This document shows positions 27,428-37,625 of a stretch of 64,000 bases of DNA, in pieces (position 1 is the first letter of the stretch; each line of letters begins with the position of its first letter). Origin of the DNA: Bacteroidetes bacterium GWF2_33_16. GTDB taxonomy: Bacteria; Bacteroidota; Bacteroidia; Bacteroidales; UBA12077. The translations under genes and the position numbers were made by a program. The stretch is from contig MEOE01000023.1 in assembly GCA_001768565.1 (NCBI GenBank), forward strand, positions 1 to 64,000. The letters are read 5' to 3'. The notes beneath the pieces are model-generated. The model saw nothing but the letters and a program-made list of their open reading frames with translations, was not told the DNA's origin and searched no databases.

Positions 27428-27429
27428 TT

Positions 27430-28008
27430 TTATTTTCCTCCGATATTTTTAGGTTCTGCTTCAGAAATTACTTGAGGATAGATAGACTGAACTGCATCAG
27501 CTCTTTCTTTATCTAACTCATCAAACCTTCTGCCGAATTTATCCATAGCTAATTCATTCCTTAGCTCGTTATATGCAGCAGCAAGCTCATTCTGAACTTT
27601 AATATACATATTATAGCTAGTTCCCCTGTCGTTCTGTAACGAAATAATACCTTTAGAAACAGGATATTCTCCAAAAAATGGGATGTCCTTAATTGTTTTT
27701 TCTGGTAAATCATCCTTATTGGCAGGGTTTGCAATGAACTCCTTGGCTTTTTTACGTAAATCAAATATACTTGTCTGCTGATTTTCAACCATCAATTGAT
27801 CATTTGCATTAATCAACACTACAAATATATTACGTTCTTTGATCCGACTTTGGTCTGGATCAACGTCTTCAGTTGGCATTGGAGGTAATTTTCTCGACAG
27901 CCCGCTATCAACGTCCATAGTAGTGGCAACAAGGAAAAATATTAACAGCAAGAAAGCTATATCAGCCATTGAAGCTGCACTATATGTTCCACCTGATCTT
28001 CTTGGCAT
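27430..28008 (-). CDS. ExbD/TolR-family protein (first copy)
   Basis: 192 residues with a single membrane helix (about 14-32, MADIAFLLLIFFLVATTM) including the conserved Asp16 and a longer periplasmic part than its neighbour, with a C-terminal extension predicted helical. Two successive ExbD genes after one ExbB are typical of Bacteroidota. The partner TonB is not encoded here. Confidence 0.92.
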   Translation of the reverse strand: MPRRSGGTYSAASMADIAFLLLIFFLVATTMDVDSGLSRKLPPMPTEDVDPDQSRIKERNIFVVLINANDQLMVENQQTSIFDLRKKAKEFIANPANKDDLPEKTIKDIPFFGEYPVSKGIISLQNDRGTSYNMYIKVQNELAAAYNELRNELAMDKFGRRFDELDKERADAVQSIYPQVISEAEPKNIGGK

Positions 28009-28066
28009 AATTGTTTATTTTAAAATTTAACAAAGTCTAAATGGCAACAAAATTGCCATTAGTCTA

Positions 28067-28501
28067 TTACTTAAACATTTTTGCAACTTCAGTATAAACC
28101 ATTGCAATAATAGCAATTCCTACTAAAATATAGGTAGTAAAAATACCTGTATCAACTTGTTTTAATGTACTAGGAATATTGTATTGTGCCATAGCCGGAT
28201 CTGTAAATTTCATCAGTTCGGCTGAAGAAAAGATATATGCAATTACAACTACACCAATAATTGCGAGTACTCCTAACAAGCTTTTCTTTGCATTTTTAGG
28301 GTTGCTTATCATTTGAGCAATTGGGAAAATAATAGATGCAATTGCAGCTATTGCAGTAAGAAGATATGCCCACAAAATAAACGTATTTGTTAACAAAGGG
28401 GTTTCTCCATCTAACTCTGTTCCTCCAATATAAAATAATATACCTAAAAGTGCAGAAGCAGCAAGAAGGACTATATAAAGTATCCTAATTAGCTTATTCA
28501 T
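28067..28501 (-). CDS. Four-helix inner-membrane protein of the exb operon
   Basis: 144 residues with four predicted membrane helices (about 5-25, 39-62, 77-97, 118-141) and short loops. I do not recognise a named family, but a small membrane protein at this position between ExbB and ExbD is a recurring arrangement in Bacteroidota. It starts 6 bp after the exbB stop. A stabilising or accessory subunit is an inference from position. Confidence 0.8.
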   Translation of the reverse strand: MNKLIRILYIVLLAASALLGILFYIGGTELDGETPLLTNTFILWAYLLTAIAAIASIIFPIAQMISNPKNAKKSLLGVLAIIGVVVIAYIFSSAELMKFTDPAMAQYNIPSTLKQVDTGIFTTYILVGIAIIAMVYTEVAKMFK

Positions 28502-28507
28502 TTCAAA

Positions 28508-29323
28508 TTATTTTTTAAGGTTGTGTTTAACTAAAATATCGATCAAAGAAATAGAAGCATCTTCCATATCGTTAACAATTCCGTCAACTTTTGAAACAAT
28601 ATAGTTATAGAATACTTGAAGGATCATTGCTACAATAAGACCAAATACAGTTGTGATTAACGCAATTTTAATACCACCAGCAACTAATGAAGGGGATATA
28701 TCACCAGCAGCTTCGATAGCATCGAATGCACCGATCATACCAATAACAGTACCCATAAATCCTAACATAGGAGCAATAGCAATAAATAATGAAATCCAGG
28801 TAATACCTTTTTCGAGTAATCCCATTTGAACACTACCATAAGCGATAACTGATTTTTCAACAACATCGATACCTTCAGTAACTCTGTCGAGACCTTGGTA
28901 GAAGATACTTGCAACTGGACCTCTTGTATTACGACAAACTTCTTTAGCTGCATCAATACCGCCGTTTTCAAGAGCAGCTTCGATATTCGCTAAAAGCTTT
29001 TTTGAATTAGTTGTAGCAAGATTTAAATAGATAATTCTTTCAATAGCGATAGCAAGACCTAAGATTAATGCTAAAAGAATAACGCCCATAAATCCAGGAC
29101 CACCTTCAATAAATTTCTGTTTAATAGCCTGATGTAACGATGTACCTTCAGTAGCAACTGGTGTTTCAGCAACTTCTTCAGTAATAGCTGGAGTTTCAGC
29201 AACTTCTTCAGTAGTTTGTTCAACAGCTGCTTCTTCAGTTGTTTCATCCTGAGCAACTGAGTAGAAAGATGCTCCTAATGTAAGCATCGCAAAAACTGCT
29301 ATAAATGCAAATAGTTTTTTCAT
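28508..29323 (-). CDS. exbB: MotA/TolQ/ExbB proton-channel family protein
   Basis: 271 residues. The C-terminal two thirds is a MotA/TolQ/ExbB channel domain with three membrane helices and the conserved GLLGTVxGMI-like block, here PMLGFMGTVIGMIGAF (about 185-200). The N-terminus has a signal-like helix (1-24) and a low-complexity acidic stretch (about 27-60) rich in Glu, Thr, Val and Ala, with an imperfect repeat of EEVAETP. It heads the exbB-membrane protein-exbD-exbD operon. Confidence 0.92.
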   Translation of the reverse strand: MKKLFAFIAVFAMLTLGASFYSVAQDETTEEAAVEQTTEEVAETPAITEEVAETPVATEGTSLHQAIKQKFIEGGPGFMGVILLALILGLAIAIERIIYLNLATTNSKKLLANIEAALENGGIDAAKEVCRNTRGPVASIFYQGLDRVTEGIDVVEKSVIAYGSVQMGLLEKGITWISLFIAIAPMLGFMGTVIGMIGAFDAIEAAGDISPSLVAGGIKIALITTVFGLIVAMILQVFYNYIVSKVDGIVNDMEDASISLIDILVKHNLKK

Positions 29324-29401
29324 GGTTTGTTTTCTGTTTTAATTATTAACGATTTTTATGTATGTAAAATTATTAAAAAATTCACTAATTAAAAATTATT
29401 G

Positions 29402-29489
29402 CGGAGAAAGAGGGATTCGAACCCTCGATACCCTTTTGAAGTATACACACTTTCCAGGCGTGCGCCTTAGACCACTCGGCCATTTCTCC
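29402..29489 (-). tRNA. tRNA-Ser (anticodon GGA)
   Basis: 88 bases with acceptor GGAGAAA/TTTCTCC, discriminator G, anticodon loop CTGGAAA giving GGA, a long class II variable arm, and a T loop TTCGAAT. It decodes UCC and UCU. No CCA is encoded. Confidence 0.95.
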
Positions 29490-29549
29490 CTCAAAATACC
29501 CCAAAATTCAAGGGCACAAAATACAAAAAAATAAATTAAATTATACAAT

Positions 29550-30587
29550 TTATTGTGTAATTTCTCCACTTATTGACTGACCTATTATTAATTTGGTATC
29601 TTCTATTGCTAAATTTTTACCTAAAATATACATCATTTTAACTACCGCTGCCTCTGTTGTAATATCGTATCCACTAATTACACCACATTTTAATAACTCT
29701 AATCCTGTTTCGTATTTACTCATATCGACACTTCCTGCCAAACATTGAGTTACGTTTAAAATTATTTTGTCTTTTGCAACGGCATTTTTAATCTCATCTA
29801 AAAACCATTTATCAGTTGGAGCATTTCCAGCACCAAAGGTTTCAAGGATTATTGCTTTAACATCATCAATGTTTAAAATAGTATGTAGTGTGCTTTTATT
29901 AATCCCGGGGAATATTTTTAAAACGGCTATGTTTGTATTTAATTGTGTATGAATATGTAATTCCTTTTTTGTTGTAGGATAATGAATTGCACCATAATTA
30001 TACTTTATGTTTATTCCAGCTTGAGCCAGATAAGGATAATTTGGTGATTCGAATGCATTAAAATGCTCGGCATTATATTTTGTAGTTCTGTTACCTCTAA
30101 AAAGTTTATTTTCAAAATAGATGCATACTTCGGGAGTTAATGGTTGGCCATTTTGTTCGGCAGCAGCAATCTCAACAGCAGAAATTAGATTCTCTTTCCC
30201 ATCAGTTCTTAATGTTCCTATTGGCAATTGAGAACCTGTAAAGATTACTGGTTTATCGAGATTTTCGAGCATAAAGCTAAGAGCAGAAGCAGAGTAAGCC
30301 ATTGTATCGGTTCCATGAAGAATCACAAAACCATTAAAATCATCATACTTTTCTTTAATAATTTGAACAAGCTTAATCCAAACTTCAGGATTCAGGTTTG
30401 AAGAATCAATTATTGGAGAAAATGAATATGTTATAAGATCGAATCCAAAACGTTTAAGTTCTGGCACTTCGTTCATAATTTGGTTAAAATCAAATGGGGC
30501 CAGTACACCTGTTTCGGGATTTTTTTTCATCCCGATGGTACCACCAGTATAAATAATTAATATAGATTTGTTTCTCAATTCTTCCAT
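29550..30587 (-). CDS. ansA: Type I (cytoplasmic) L-asparaginase
   Basis: Hydrolyses asparagine to aspartate and ammonia. The 345 residues show the first catalytic motif IIYTGGTIGM (11-20, nucleophilic Thr15) and the second, FVILHGTDTMAYSASAL (about 82-98), with the Thr-Asp pair. No signal peptide is seen, so it is the cytoplasmic type. The likely start is the ATG at 30587; the codon just before is TTG in frame. It starts 3 bp after the tatD-type gene's stop codon, so the two are coupled. Confidence 0.93.
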   Translation of the reverse strand: MEELRNKSILIIYTGGTIGMKKNPETGVLAPFDFNQIMNEVPELKRFGFDLITYSFSPIIDSSNLNPEVWIKLVQIIKEKYDDFNGFVILHGTDTMAYSASALSFMLENLDKPVIFTGSQLPIGTLRTDGKENLISAVEIAAAEQNGQPLTPEVCIYFENKLFRGNRTTKYNAEHFNAFESPNYPYLAQAGINIKYNYGAIHYPTTKKELHIHTQLNTNIAVLKIFPGINKSTLHTILNIDDVKAIILETFGAGNAPTDKWFLDEIKNAVAKDKIILNVTQCLAGSVDMSKYETGLELLKCGVISGYDITTEAAVVKMMYILGKNLAIEDTKLIIGQSISGEITQ

Positions 30588-30590
30588 CAA

Positions 30591-31358
30591 TTATAATTTA
30601 AAAAGAACACTTGCATTATGTGTTGTTTTTTCAGCAATTTCGGCCAATGGACAATCTTTTAATTGAGCTATTTTTTCTGCAACTGTAATGATATAGGAAC
30701 TTTCGTTTCTCTTTCCACGATGCGGAACAGGCGCCAAATATGGTGAATCTGATTCTAAAACAATATGATTTAAATCAATAAACTCAACTATTTTATCTAA
30801 TCCGGAATTTTTAAAAGTTACTATACCACCTATTCCAATCATAAATCCCCATTCAATTATTTGCTTTGCCTGCTCAAGATTACCAGTAAATGCATGAAAA
30901 ACACCTGTTAGACTATCATCAACATATTGATGCATTATTGAAAAAATCTCGTTAAAAGAATCTCTGGCATGAATTACAATAGGGATCTTATGTTTTTTTG
31001 CCAGATTTATCTGATATATAAAAGCCTCTTGTTGTTGGTCAAAAAATGTTTTATCCCAGTACAAATCAATTCCAGTTTCACCAATAGCCACAAATTTCTC
31101 TTGATTAATTAAATCATCTAGCTTTTTCAGATCATTTTTAAAATTTTCTTTTACTGATGTTGGATGCAGTCCTATCATAGGAAAGCAATAATCAGGAAAT
31201 TTTTTACATAGCTGTAATAAGGGATTAATAGTTTGGTTATCAACATTAGGTAAAAGCAATTTAACGACACCTTTTTGAATGGCTCTTTCAACAACCTGAT
31301 TTCGATCTTCATCAAATTCGGGTAAAAACAAATGTGTATGTGTATCGATAAAATGCAT
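30591..31358 (-). CDS. TatD-family metal-dependent DNase/hydrolase
   Basis: 255-residue TIM-barrel amidohydrolase. Metal ligands are visible in HTHLF (6-10), the GETGIDLYWD block (about 92-101), VIHARD (about 127-132) and VLESDSPYL near the C-terminus. TatD proteins have 3'-5' exonuclease or DNase activity in repair and RNA quality control. It heads a two-gene operon with asparaginase. A minus-strand TAAGTTTG at 31375-31382 fits the -7 promoter consensus. Confidence 0.94.
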   Translation of the reverse strand: MHFIDTHTHLFLPEFDEDRNQVVERAIQKGVVKLLLPNVDNQTINPLLQLCKKFPDYCFPMIGLHPTSVKENFKNDLKKLDDLINQEKFVAIGETGIDLYWDKTFFDQQQEAFIYQINLAKKHKIPIVIHARDSFNEIFSIMHQYVDDSLTGVFHAFTGNLEQAKQIIEWGFMIGIGGIVTFKNSGLDKIVEFIDLNHIVLESDSPYLAPVPHRGKRNESSYIITVAEKIAQLKDCPLAEIAEKTTHNASVLFKL

Positions 31359-31433
31359 TGATTATTTTTCGATGCAAACTTATAAAATTATAGCTATATA
31401 ATTATAAGATGCATTTAAATGTTTTTACCCTAT

Positions 31434-31463
31434 AAAAAAAGAGGAACAATAAAATCGTTCCTC
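31434..31463 (-). terminator. Terminator of the first gdhA
   Basis: GAGGAAC (31441-31447) pairs with GTTCCTC (31457-31463), followed on the minus strand by seven U from the A run at 31434-31440. It lies 25 bp after the stop of glutamate dehydrogenase 1. Confidence 0.9.
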
Positions 31464-31487
31464 TTTCAATAGATTAAATTAATAGTA

Positions 31488-32828
31488 TTATACGCAACCT
31501 TGAGCCAACATAGCCTCGGCAACTTTTACGAATCCACCAACGTTTGCACCATTTACATAATTAGTATAACCATCTTGTTGTTTGCCCCATTTAACGCAAG
31601 TTTCGTGAATATTAATCATGATTTGATGTAATCGTTGATCAACTTCTTCGCGAGACCAAGGTAAACGCATAGAGTTTTGAGTCATTTCTAATCCAGATGT
31701 AGCAACACCACCAGCATTTGCAGCCTTACCTGGTCCGTAAAGTATTTTCTTTTCAATAAACACTTCAACAGCATCAGGAGTTGAAGGCATATTAGCACCT
31801 TCAGATACACAGAAGCATCCATTAGCAACCAGTGCTTTTGCGTCGGCTATTTCAATTTCATTTTGGGTAGCACAAGGCAAAGCCACATCGCACTTAATAC
31901 CCCATGGACGTTTGTTTTCATAATACTCAACGCCAAATTTATCTGCATATTCTTTTATACGTCCGCGTTTAACATTCTTAAGCTCCATTACATAAGCCAG
32001 TTTTTCTTTTGTAATTCCACTTGGATCGTGAATAAATCCAGCAGAATCAGACAAAGTAACGACTTTACCACCTAGTTCGGTAACTTTTTCAGCAGCATAT
32101 TGAGAAACATTACCTGATCCTGAAATAACGACAGTTTTACCTTTAAAGCTTTCACCACGAGTTTTAAGCATTTCCTGAGCAAAATAAACACAACCATAAC
32201 CAGTAGCTTCAGGGCGAATTAAACTACCACCAAACTGTATACCTTTTCCGGTAAGTACTCCTGTAAATTCATTTTTCAGACGTTTGTATTGTCCAAACAT
32301 AAATCCTATTTCACGACCACCAACACCAATATCACCAGCAGGAACATCTGTATTATGACCAATATGACGGAACAATTCAGTCATAAAGCTTTGACAGAAT
32401 CGCATAACTTCATTATCTGATTTTCCTTTAGGATCGAAATCAGAGCCTCCTTTACCACCACCCATAGGAAGTGTGGTTAAGCTATTCTTTAATACTTGTT
32501 CGAAAGCTAAAAATTTTAAAATACCTAAATTAACTGTAGGGTGAAAACGCAAACCACCTTTGTAAGGGCCAATTGCGCTGTTCATCTCAATACGATAACC
32601 TTTATTAATTTGAATTTCTCCTTTATCATCGAGCCATGGAACTCTAAAAAGAATAGTTCTTTCGGGTTCTGCCATTCTTTCAAGAATTTTAGCATGTTTG
32701 TACTTAGGATTTTCTTCGATGAAAGGAATAAGAGATTCGGCTACTTCTTGCACTGCCTGATGAAATTCTTTTTCATTTGGGTTTTTGGCAATGATCTTAG
32801 CCATAAATTGTTCTACTCTTGGATCCAT
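31488..32828 (-). CDS. gdhA: NADP-type glutamate dehydrogenase (copy 1)
   Basis: Hexameric enzyme interconverting 2-oxoglutarate plus ammonia and glutamate. The 446 residues have the substrate-site block LPMGGGKGGSDFDPKGKSD (about 119-137) with catalytic Lys, and a Rossmann domain with VISGSGNVSQYAAEK. Length and insertions fit the bacterial small hexameric GDH. A close paralog lies 1.6 kb upstream on the same strand beyond dprA. Which copy is biosynthetic cannot be told by reading. Confidence 0.95.
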   Translation of the reverse strand: MDPRVEQFMAKIIAKNPNEKEFHQAVQEVAESLIPFIEENPKYKHAKILERMAEPERTILFRVPWLDDKGEIQINKGYRIEMNSAIGPYKGGLRFHPTVNLGILKFLAFEQVLKNSLTTLPMGGGKGGSDFDPKGKSDNEVMRFCQSFMTELFRHIGHNTDVPAGDIGVGGREIGFMFGQYKRLKNEFTGVLTGKGIQFGGSLIRPEATGYGCVYFAQEMLKTRGESFKGKTVVISGSGNVSQYAAEKVTELGGKVVTLSDSAGFIHDPSGITKEKLAYVMELKNVKRGRIKEYADKFGVEYYENKRPWGIKCDVALPCATQNEIEIADAKALVANGCFCVSEGANMPSTPDAVEVFIEKKILYGPGKAANAGGVATSGLEMTQNSMRLPWSREEVDQRLHQIMINIHETCVKWGKQQDGYTNYVNGANVGGFVKVAEAMLAQGCV

Positions 32829-33017
32829 AATAAATTTAGTTTTTAGTTTGTAATTTGTGGTTTATATACTAACAAACTTAAAAAAAATTATAACAGAACA
32901 ATTTTGTAACTCGTTGTTTTTTTTGGTCTCTTATCGAAAATAGATGATAAAAATCATGTATTAATTACAGGTAGGGCTTTTTAAAAGATTATGTTATTAA
33001 ACACTTGGTGATTTTTG

Positions 33018-34139
33018 TCATAGATATACTGGAGAAATTAACTTGTATTTCTTTCCTGGTATGGCTTTCACAATACCGGCAAACTCCAAATTCAACAATA
33101 TAGGAGAAACCTTACTAGTTGGCATTGATGCCTTTAGACAAATCACATCGATTGTTAATTCGTTTTCAGTACGCAAAATAGCAGCAATATTTTTTTCATC
33201 ATCTGATAATTCGAAAAACAAATCACGTTGTACCGCTTCAGCTTTTGAATTTTTCACTTCCCATCCCATAAAATATTCAAGATCTTCTATATTTTCAAGC
33301 ATCGCGGCTTTATTCGTTTTTATAAGTTGATTACAACCTCTAGAAAATTGATCTGAAACTCTCCCGGGAACTGCAAAAACATCACGATTATATGAATTTG
33401 CAAGATCGGCAGTAATTAATGAGCCTCCACCTTCCCCCGATTCAATAACTATTGTTGCATCTGACAATCCAGCTATAATTCTATTTCTCTTTATAAAATT
33501 ATTTCTGTCGCGCATTGTTTTACTTGTAAAATCAGTAATAAGCAAACCCTTTTCAATAATTTTTTTAGCTAATGGTTTGTGCGATGCTGGATAAATAATA
33601 TCGAATCCATGACCAAGCACAGCAAATGTTTTTAAATTGTTTTCAAGAGCAGCATTATGTGCTGCTGCATCAATACCATATGCTAGTCCGCTAACAATAA
33701 CCGGATCATGACCCCGTTCAGCAAGATCTTTAATCAATTTATTACAGAATGCAACACCTTCAGAAGTCGCCTTACGAGTACCAACAATACTTACCATTTT
33801 GGGCCAGTTCAAAGAAGTATTTCCTAAAGTATAGATAAGTATTGGAGCATCGTCGCAATGGCGCAATCTTTCAGGATATTCTTTATCGAGGTAAAAGAAT
33901 ACATGTATGTTTTTATTTTTAATAAATTCTATTTCTTCTTCGGCGCGGGGCAAAACATTTGAACCAATAATGCTTTGGGCAAGAATTTCACCTATTCCTG
34001 GAATCTTCAATAAATTCTTTTTTGATTCAAAAAAAATTCCTTCTATACTGCCCACATAAGCAATTAGCTTTTTTGCTGTAACATGGCCTATTTTAGGTAT
34101 AAGACTTAGGGCTATTTTATATTTTAATTCGGTATTCAT
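33018..34139 (-). CDS. dprA: DNA-processing protein DprA
   Basis: Loads RecA onto single-stranded DNA taken up in transformation. The 373 residues have an N-terminal SAM/helix-hairpin-helix region (about 1-70, KIPGIGEILAQSI), the Rossmann-like core with VSIVGTRKATSEG (about 116-128) and VSGLAYGIDAAAHNAAL (about 155-171), and a C-terminal winged helix (about 305-370) with the Bacteroidota-type ISPVYL end. It is placed between the two glutamate dehydrogenase genes, all on the minus strand, but probably with separate promoters. Confidence 0.95.
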   Translation of the reverse strand: MNTELKYKIALSLIPKIGHVTAKKLIAYVGSIEGIFFESKKNLLKIPGIGEILAQSIIGSNVLPRAEEEIEFIKNKNIHVFFYLDKEYPERLRHCDDAPILIYTLGNTSLNWPKMVSIVGTRKATSEGVAFCNKLIKDLAERGHDPVIVSGLAYGIDAAAHNAALENNLKTFAVLGHGFDIIYPASHKPLAKKIIEKGLLITDFTSKTMRDRNNFIKRNRIIAGLSDATIVIESGEGGGSLITADLANSYNRDVFAVPGRVSDQFSRGCNQLIKTNKAAMLENIEDLEYFMGWEVKNSKAEAVQRDLFFELSDDEKNIAAILRTENELTIDVICLKASMPTSKVSPILLNLEFAGIVKAIPGKKYKLISPVYL

Positions 34140-34344
34140 TTTGGATTTTTAAGAATTGATGAAAATATGGAAAAATTGTAACAAACCCAAAACTGACAAA
34201 TTACAATTTTATTCTACAAAGCGAGGATTTGATTAAATGGATTTAGTAATGCTTTTTTGCTTAAATACATTAAAACTCTTAAGTAGGGTAGACAAACTTT
34301 CAAAACGAATATACTCATGATAGCTATTATTTCGCTTTGCTCAT

Positions 34345-34373
34345 AAAAAAAGAGGCAACCCGAAGGCTGCCCC
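34345..34373 (-). terminator. Terminator of the second gdhA, with UUCG tetraloop
   Basis: On the minus strand a 9-bp stem (two G-U pairs) closes a C(UUCG)G tetraloop (stem 34352-34360 and 34365-34373), followed by seven U (34345-34351). The rest of the 274-bp gap to dprA holds nothing I can identify. Confidence 0.93.
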
Positions 34374-34413
34374 TTTAACCATAAATTACAAACTAAAACT
34401 AAAATGAAAGAAA

Positions 34414-35751
<1,338 letters not shown>

Positions 35752-35808
35752 GTTTATTATATTTAGTTGTTGAACAATTATTTTACCTTGAGCTTATAAA
35801 AATTTTGG

Positions 35809-35840
35809 CAAAAATATGTTTTAATATTTGAATTATCCAA
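35809..35840 (-). promoter_or_regulatory. Promoter of the second gdhA
   Basis: Minus-strand TATTTTTG (35809-35816) matches TAnnTTTG, with a TTG at 35838-35840 spaced 21 bp upstream. It is about 58 bp from the ATG. Confidence 0.6.
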
Positions 35841-35937
35841 GAAAAAAGTCAGTATAAAACATGATTAATAACACATTTTAAAATAGTAACATAGTTGTAA
35901 ATAAAAAAATCTTAATTAAAACCTTTGCAAAGACATA

Positions 35938-36411
35938 TTAGTCCAATTGCTTAAGAGACTTTGTTAAAAGAATTATCTGGGTTTTCGAGAGTGCTGAAAT
36001 ATTTAACGGAGGATATTTTGCTACTCCATTTTGAGTTTTAATAGATATAATGATTTCTATTTTTTTACCAAAAAATGATCTTTCAATATTATATCCATCG
36101 AATTTATTTTTAGCAATTTCAATTGCCTTACGTTGTTTATTTAATGGCCGGTTGGATATATAATGAAAAACAAATTTGTTTCCATTATCAGAAAATGATA
36201 TGAAATTATAATCAATAATATAGTTGTACATTAAAAATCCAAGGTAAACAAGAGTAATTAAAACCACAATTGTTGTTTTATTTATATCTTTTAAAAGCAT
36301 ATCGAGAGTTACGGTAAATACTAAAAGACTCAGAATTGTAGCATAAACTAATAAAACAACAAATTGTGTTATATTGTATCTAACAATTCTGGAGCTGTTA
36401 TTAATTGTCAT
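35938..36411 (-). CDS. Hypothetical membrane protein, 157 residues
   Basis: Not recognised. Two N-terminal membrane helices (about 13-35 and 42-64) are followed by a soluble domain of about 90 residues with beta strands (VFHYISNRPLNKQRKAIEIAK and KIEIIISIKTQNGVAKYPPL). This layout resembles small PH-like membrane proteins, but that is only an impression. It is divergent from aroB across a 145-bp gap to the aroB ATG. Confidence 0.7.
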   Translation of the reverse strand: MTINNSSRIVRYNITQFVVLLVYATILSLLVFTVTLDMLLKDINKTTIVVLITLVYLGFLMYNYIIDYNFISFSDNGNKFVFHYISNRPLNKQRKAIEIAKNKFDGYNIERSFFGKKIEIIISIKTQNGVAKYPPLNISALSKTQIILLTKSLKQLD

Positions 36412-36506
36412 AATAATTTTTATTTATTTAAGAATCAAACCCTTGACAAATATACGGAACAAAATTGTTATTGTACAACCCAAAATTAATATTTAAACAA
36501 ATTTGC

Positions 36507-36514
36507 TATCTTTA
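36507..36514 (+). promoter_or_regulatory. Promoter -7-like element of aroB-aroA
   Basis: TATCTTTA differs from TAnnTTTG in the last base. It is 43 bp upstream of the chosen aroB ATG and argues against the longer frame that would start at 36503. Confidence 0.4.
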
Positions 36515-36556
36515 AGCCTGTTCAATAAATTTACACAATCATCGAATTATACAATC

Positions 36557-37621
36557 ATGCAAATTAAAACCCCCTATTCTACTATATTTATATCAACAGA
36601 AACAATTGTTTTTTTTAATAAAATTATTGAAGACCTCAAACCAAGTAAGATTTTCGTATTAGTTGATGAGAACTCTAAGAAATATTGTCTTCCCATTTTA
36701 GATAATATTAAGTTGCTAGAAGAATCTGAAATAATTGAAATAGAAAGTGGAGAAAAAAACAAATCGATCCATACTATTGAAAAAGTCTGGGATATTTTAT
36801 GTACAAAAGGTGCTGACAGAAATTCTTTATTAATTAATTTAGGCGGAGGAATTATCGGCGATATGGGTGGATTTATTGCATCCACATTTAAACGAGGATT
36901 TCCTTTTATTAACGTTCCGACGACTCTATTATCGCAAGTAGATGCTTCAATTGGAGGAAAAACAGGTTTTAATTTTCATAATCTAAAAAATGAAATAGGT
37001 TTATTTAGTCACCCCAAATATGTTATTATTAATAGTTTGTTTCTTAAAACACTCGATAAGGAAAATATTTATTCTGGCTGGGCAGAAATGATCAAACATG
37101 CATTGATATTTAGCAAAGGGGATTGGGAAAACCTGCAACAACACAATCTTTTAAATACAGACTACAAAGCACTTAATCAATTAATAGCCAGATCCATTCA
37201 AATAAAAAATCATTTTGTAGAGCAAGATCCAACAGAAAAAGGAGTGCGTAAAGCATTAAATTTTGGGCATACATTCGGGCATGCATTTGAAAGTTTATTC
37301 ATGAATACTCCAAATGAAATATTACATGGAATGGCAGTTGCACATGGTATTATCTGCGAACTTTATCTTTCTGAAAAAAGATGCCATTTTGATAAGACTC
37401 AGATGAAGAAAGTGATCGATTATATTATAAATAACTATGGCAAGTTGTCAATTAAAAATACTGATTTTGAGAAAATTGCAGAGTTATTAACCCATGATAA
37501 GAAAAATGAAAATTCGATCATAAATATCACTTTATTAAATGATTTTGGAAAAGTAGCAATAAATCAATCCTGCTCATTCAAGGAAATTATTGATGTTTTG
37601 AATTGGTACGAAAAACTATAA
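36557..37621 (+). CDS. aroB: 3-dehydroquinate synthase
   Basis: Second step of the shikimate pathway, converting DAHP to 3-dehydroquinate with bound NAD and zinc. The protein (354 residues from the ATG at 36557) has the NAD-binding GGGIIGDMGGFIASTFKRG (about 97-115), the phosphate-binding KTGFNFHNLKNEIG region, and zinc-ligand His residues in the segment GHTFGHAFES. The frame extends 18 codons upstream, but that would put the start above the likely promoter. aroA follows after 4 bp. Confidence 0.95.
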   Translation: MQIKTPYSTIFISTETIVFFNKIIEDLKPSKIFVLVDENSKKYCLPILDNIKLLEESEIIEIESGEKNKSIHTIEKVWDILCTKGADRNSLLINLGGGIIGDMGGFIASTFKRGFPFINVPTTLLSQVDASIGGKTGFNFHNLKNEIGLFSHPKYVIINSLFLKTLDKENIYSGWAEMIKHALIFSKGDWENLQQHNLLNTDYKALNQLIARSIQIKNHFVEQDPTEKGVRKALNFGHTFGHAFESLFMNTPNEILHGMAVAHGIICELYLSEKRCHFDKTQMKKVIDYIINNYGKLSIKNTDFEKIAELLTHDKKNENSIINITLLNDFGKVAINQSCSFKEIIDVLNWYEKL

Positions 37622-37625
37622 TTAA

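Noticed and set aside
36503..36556. Upstream start for aroB
   Set aside because: It would begin above the -7-like promoter element, and the extra residues have no counterpart in the family.
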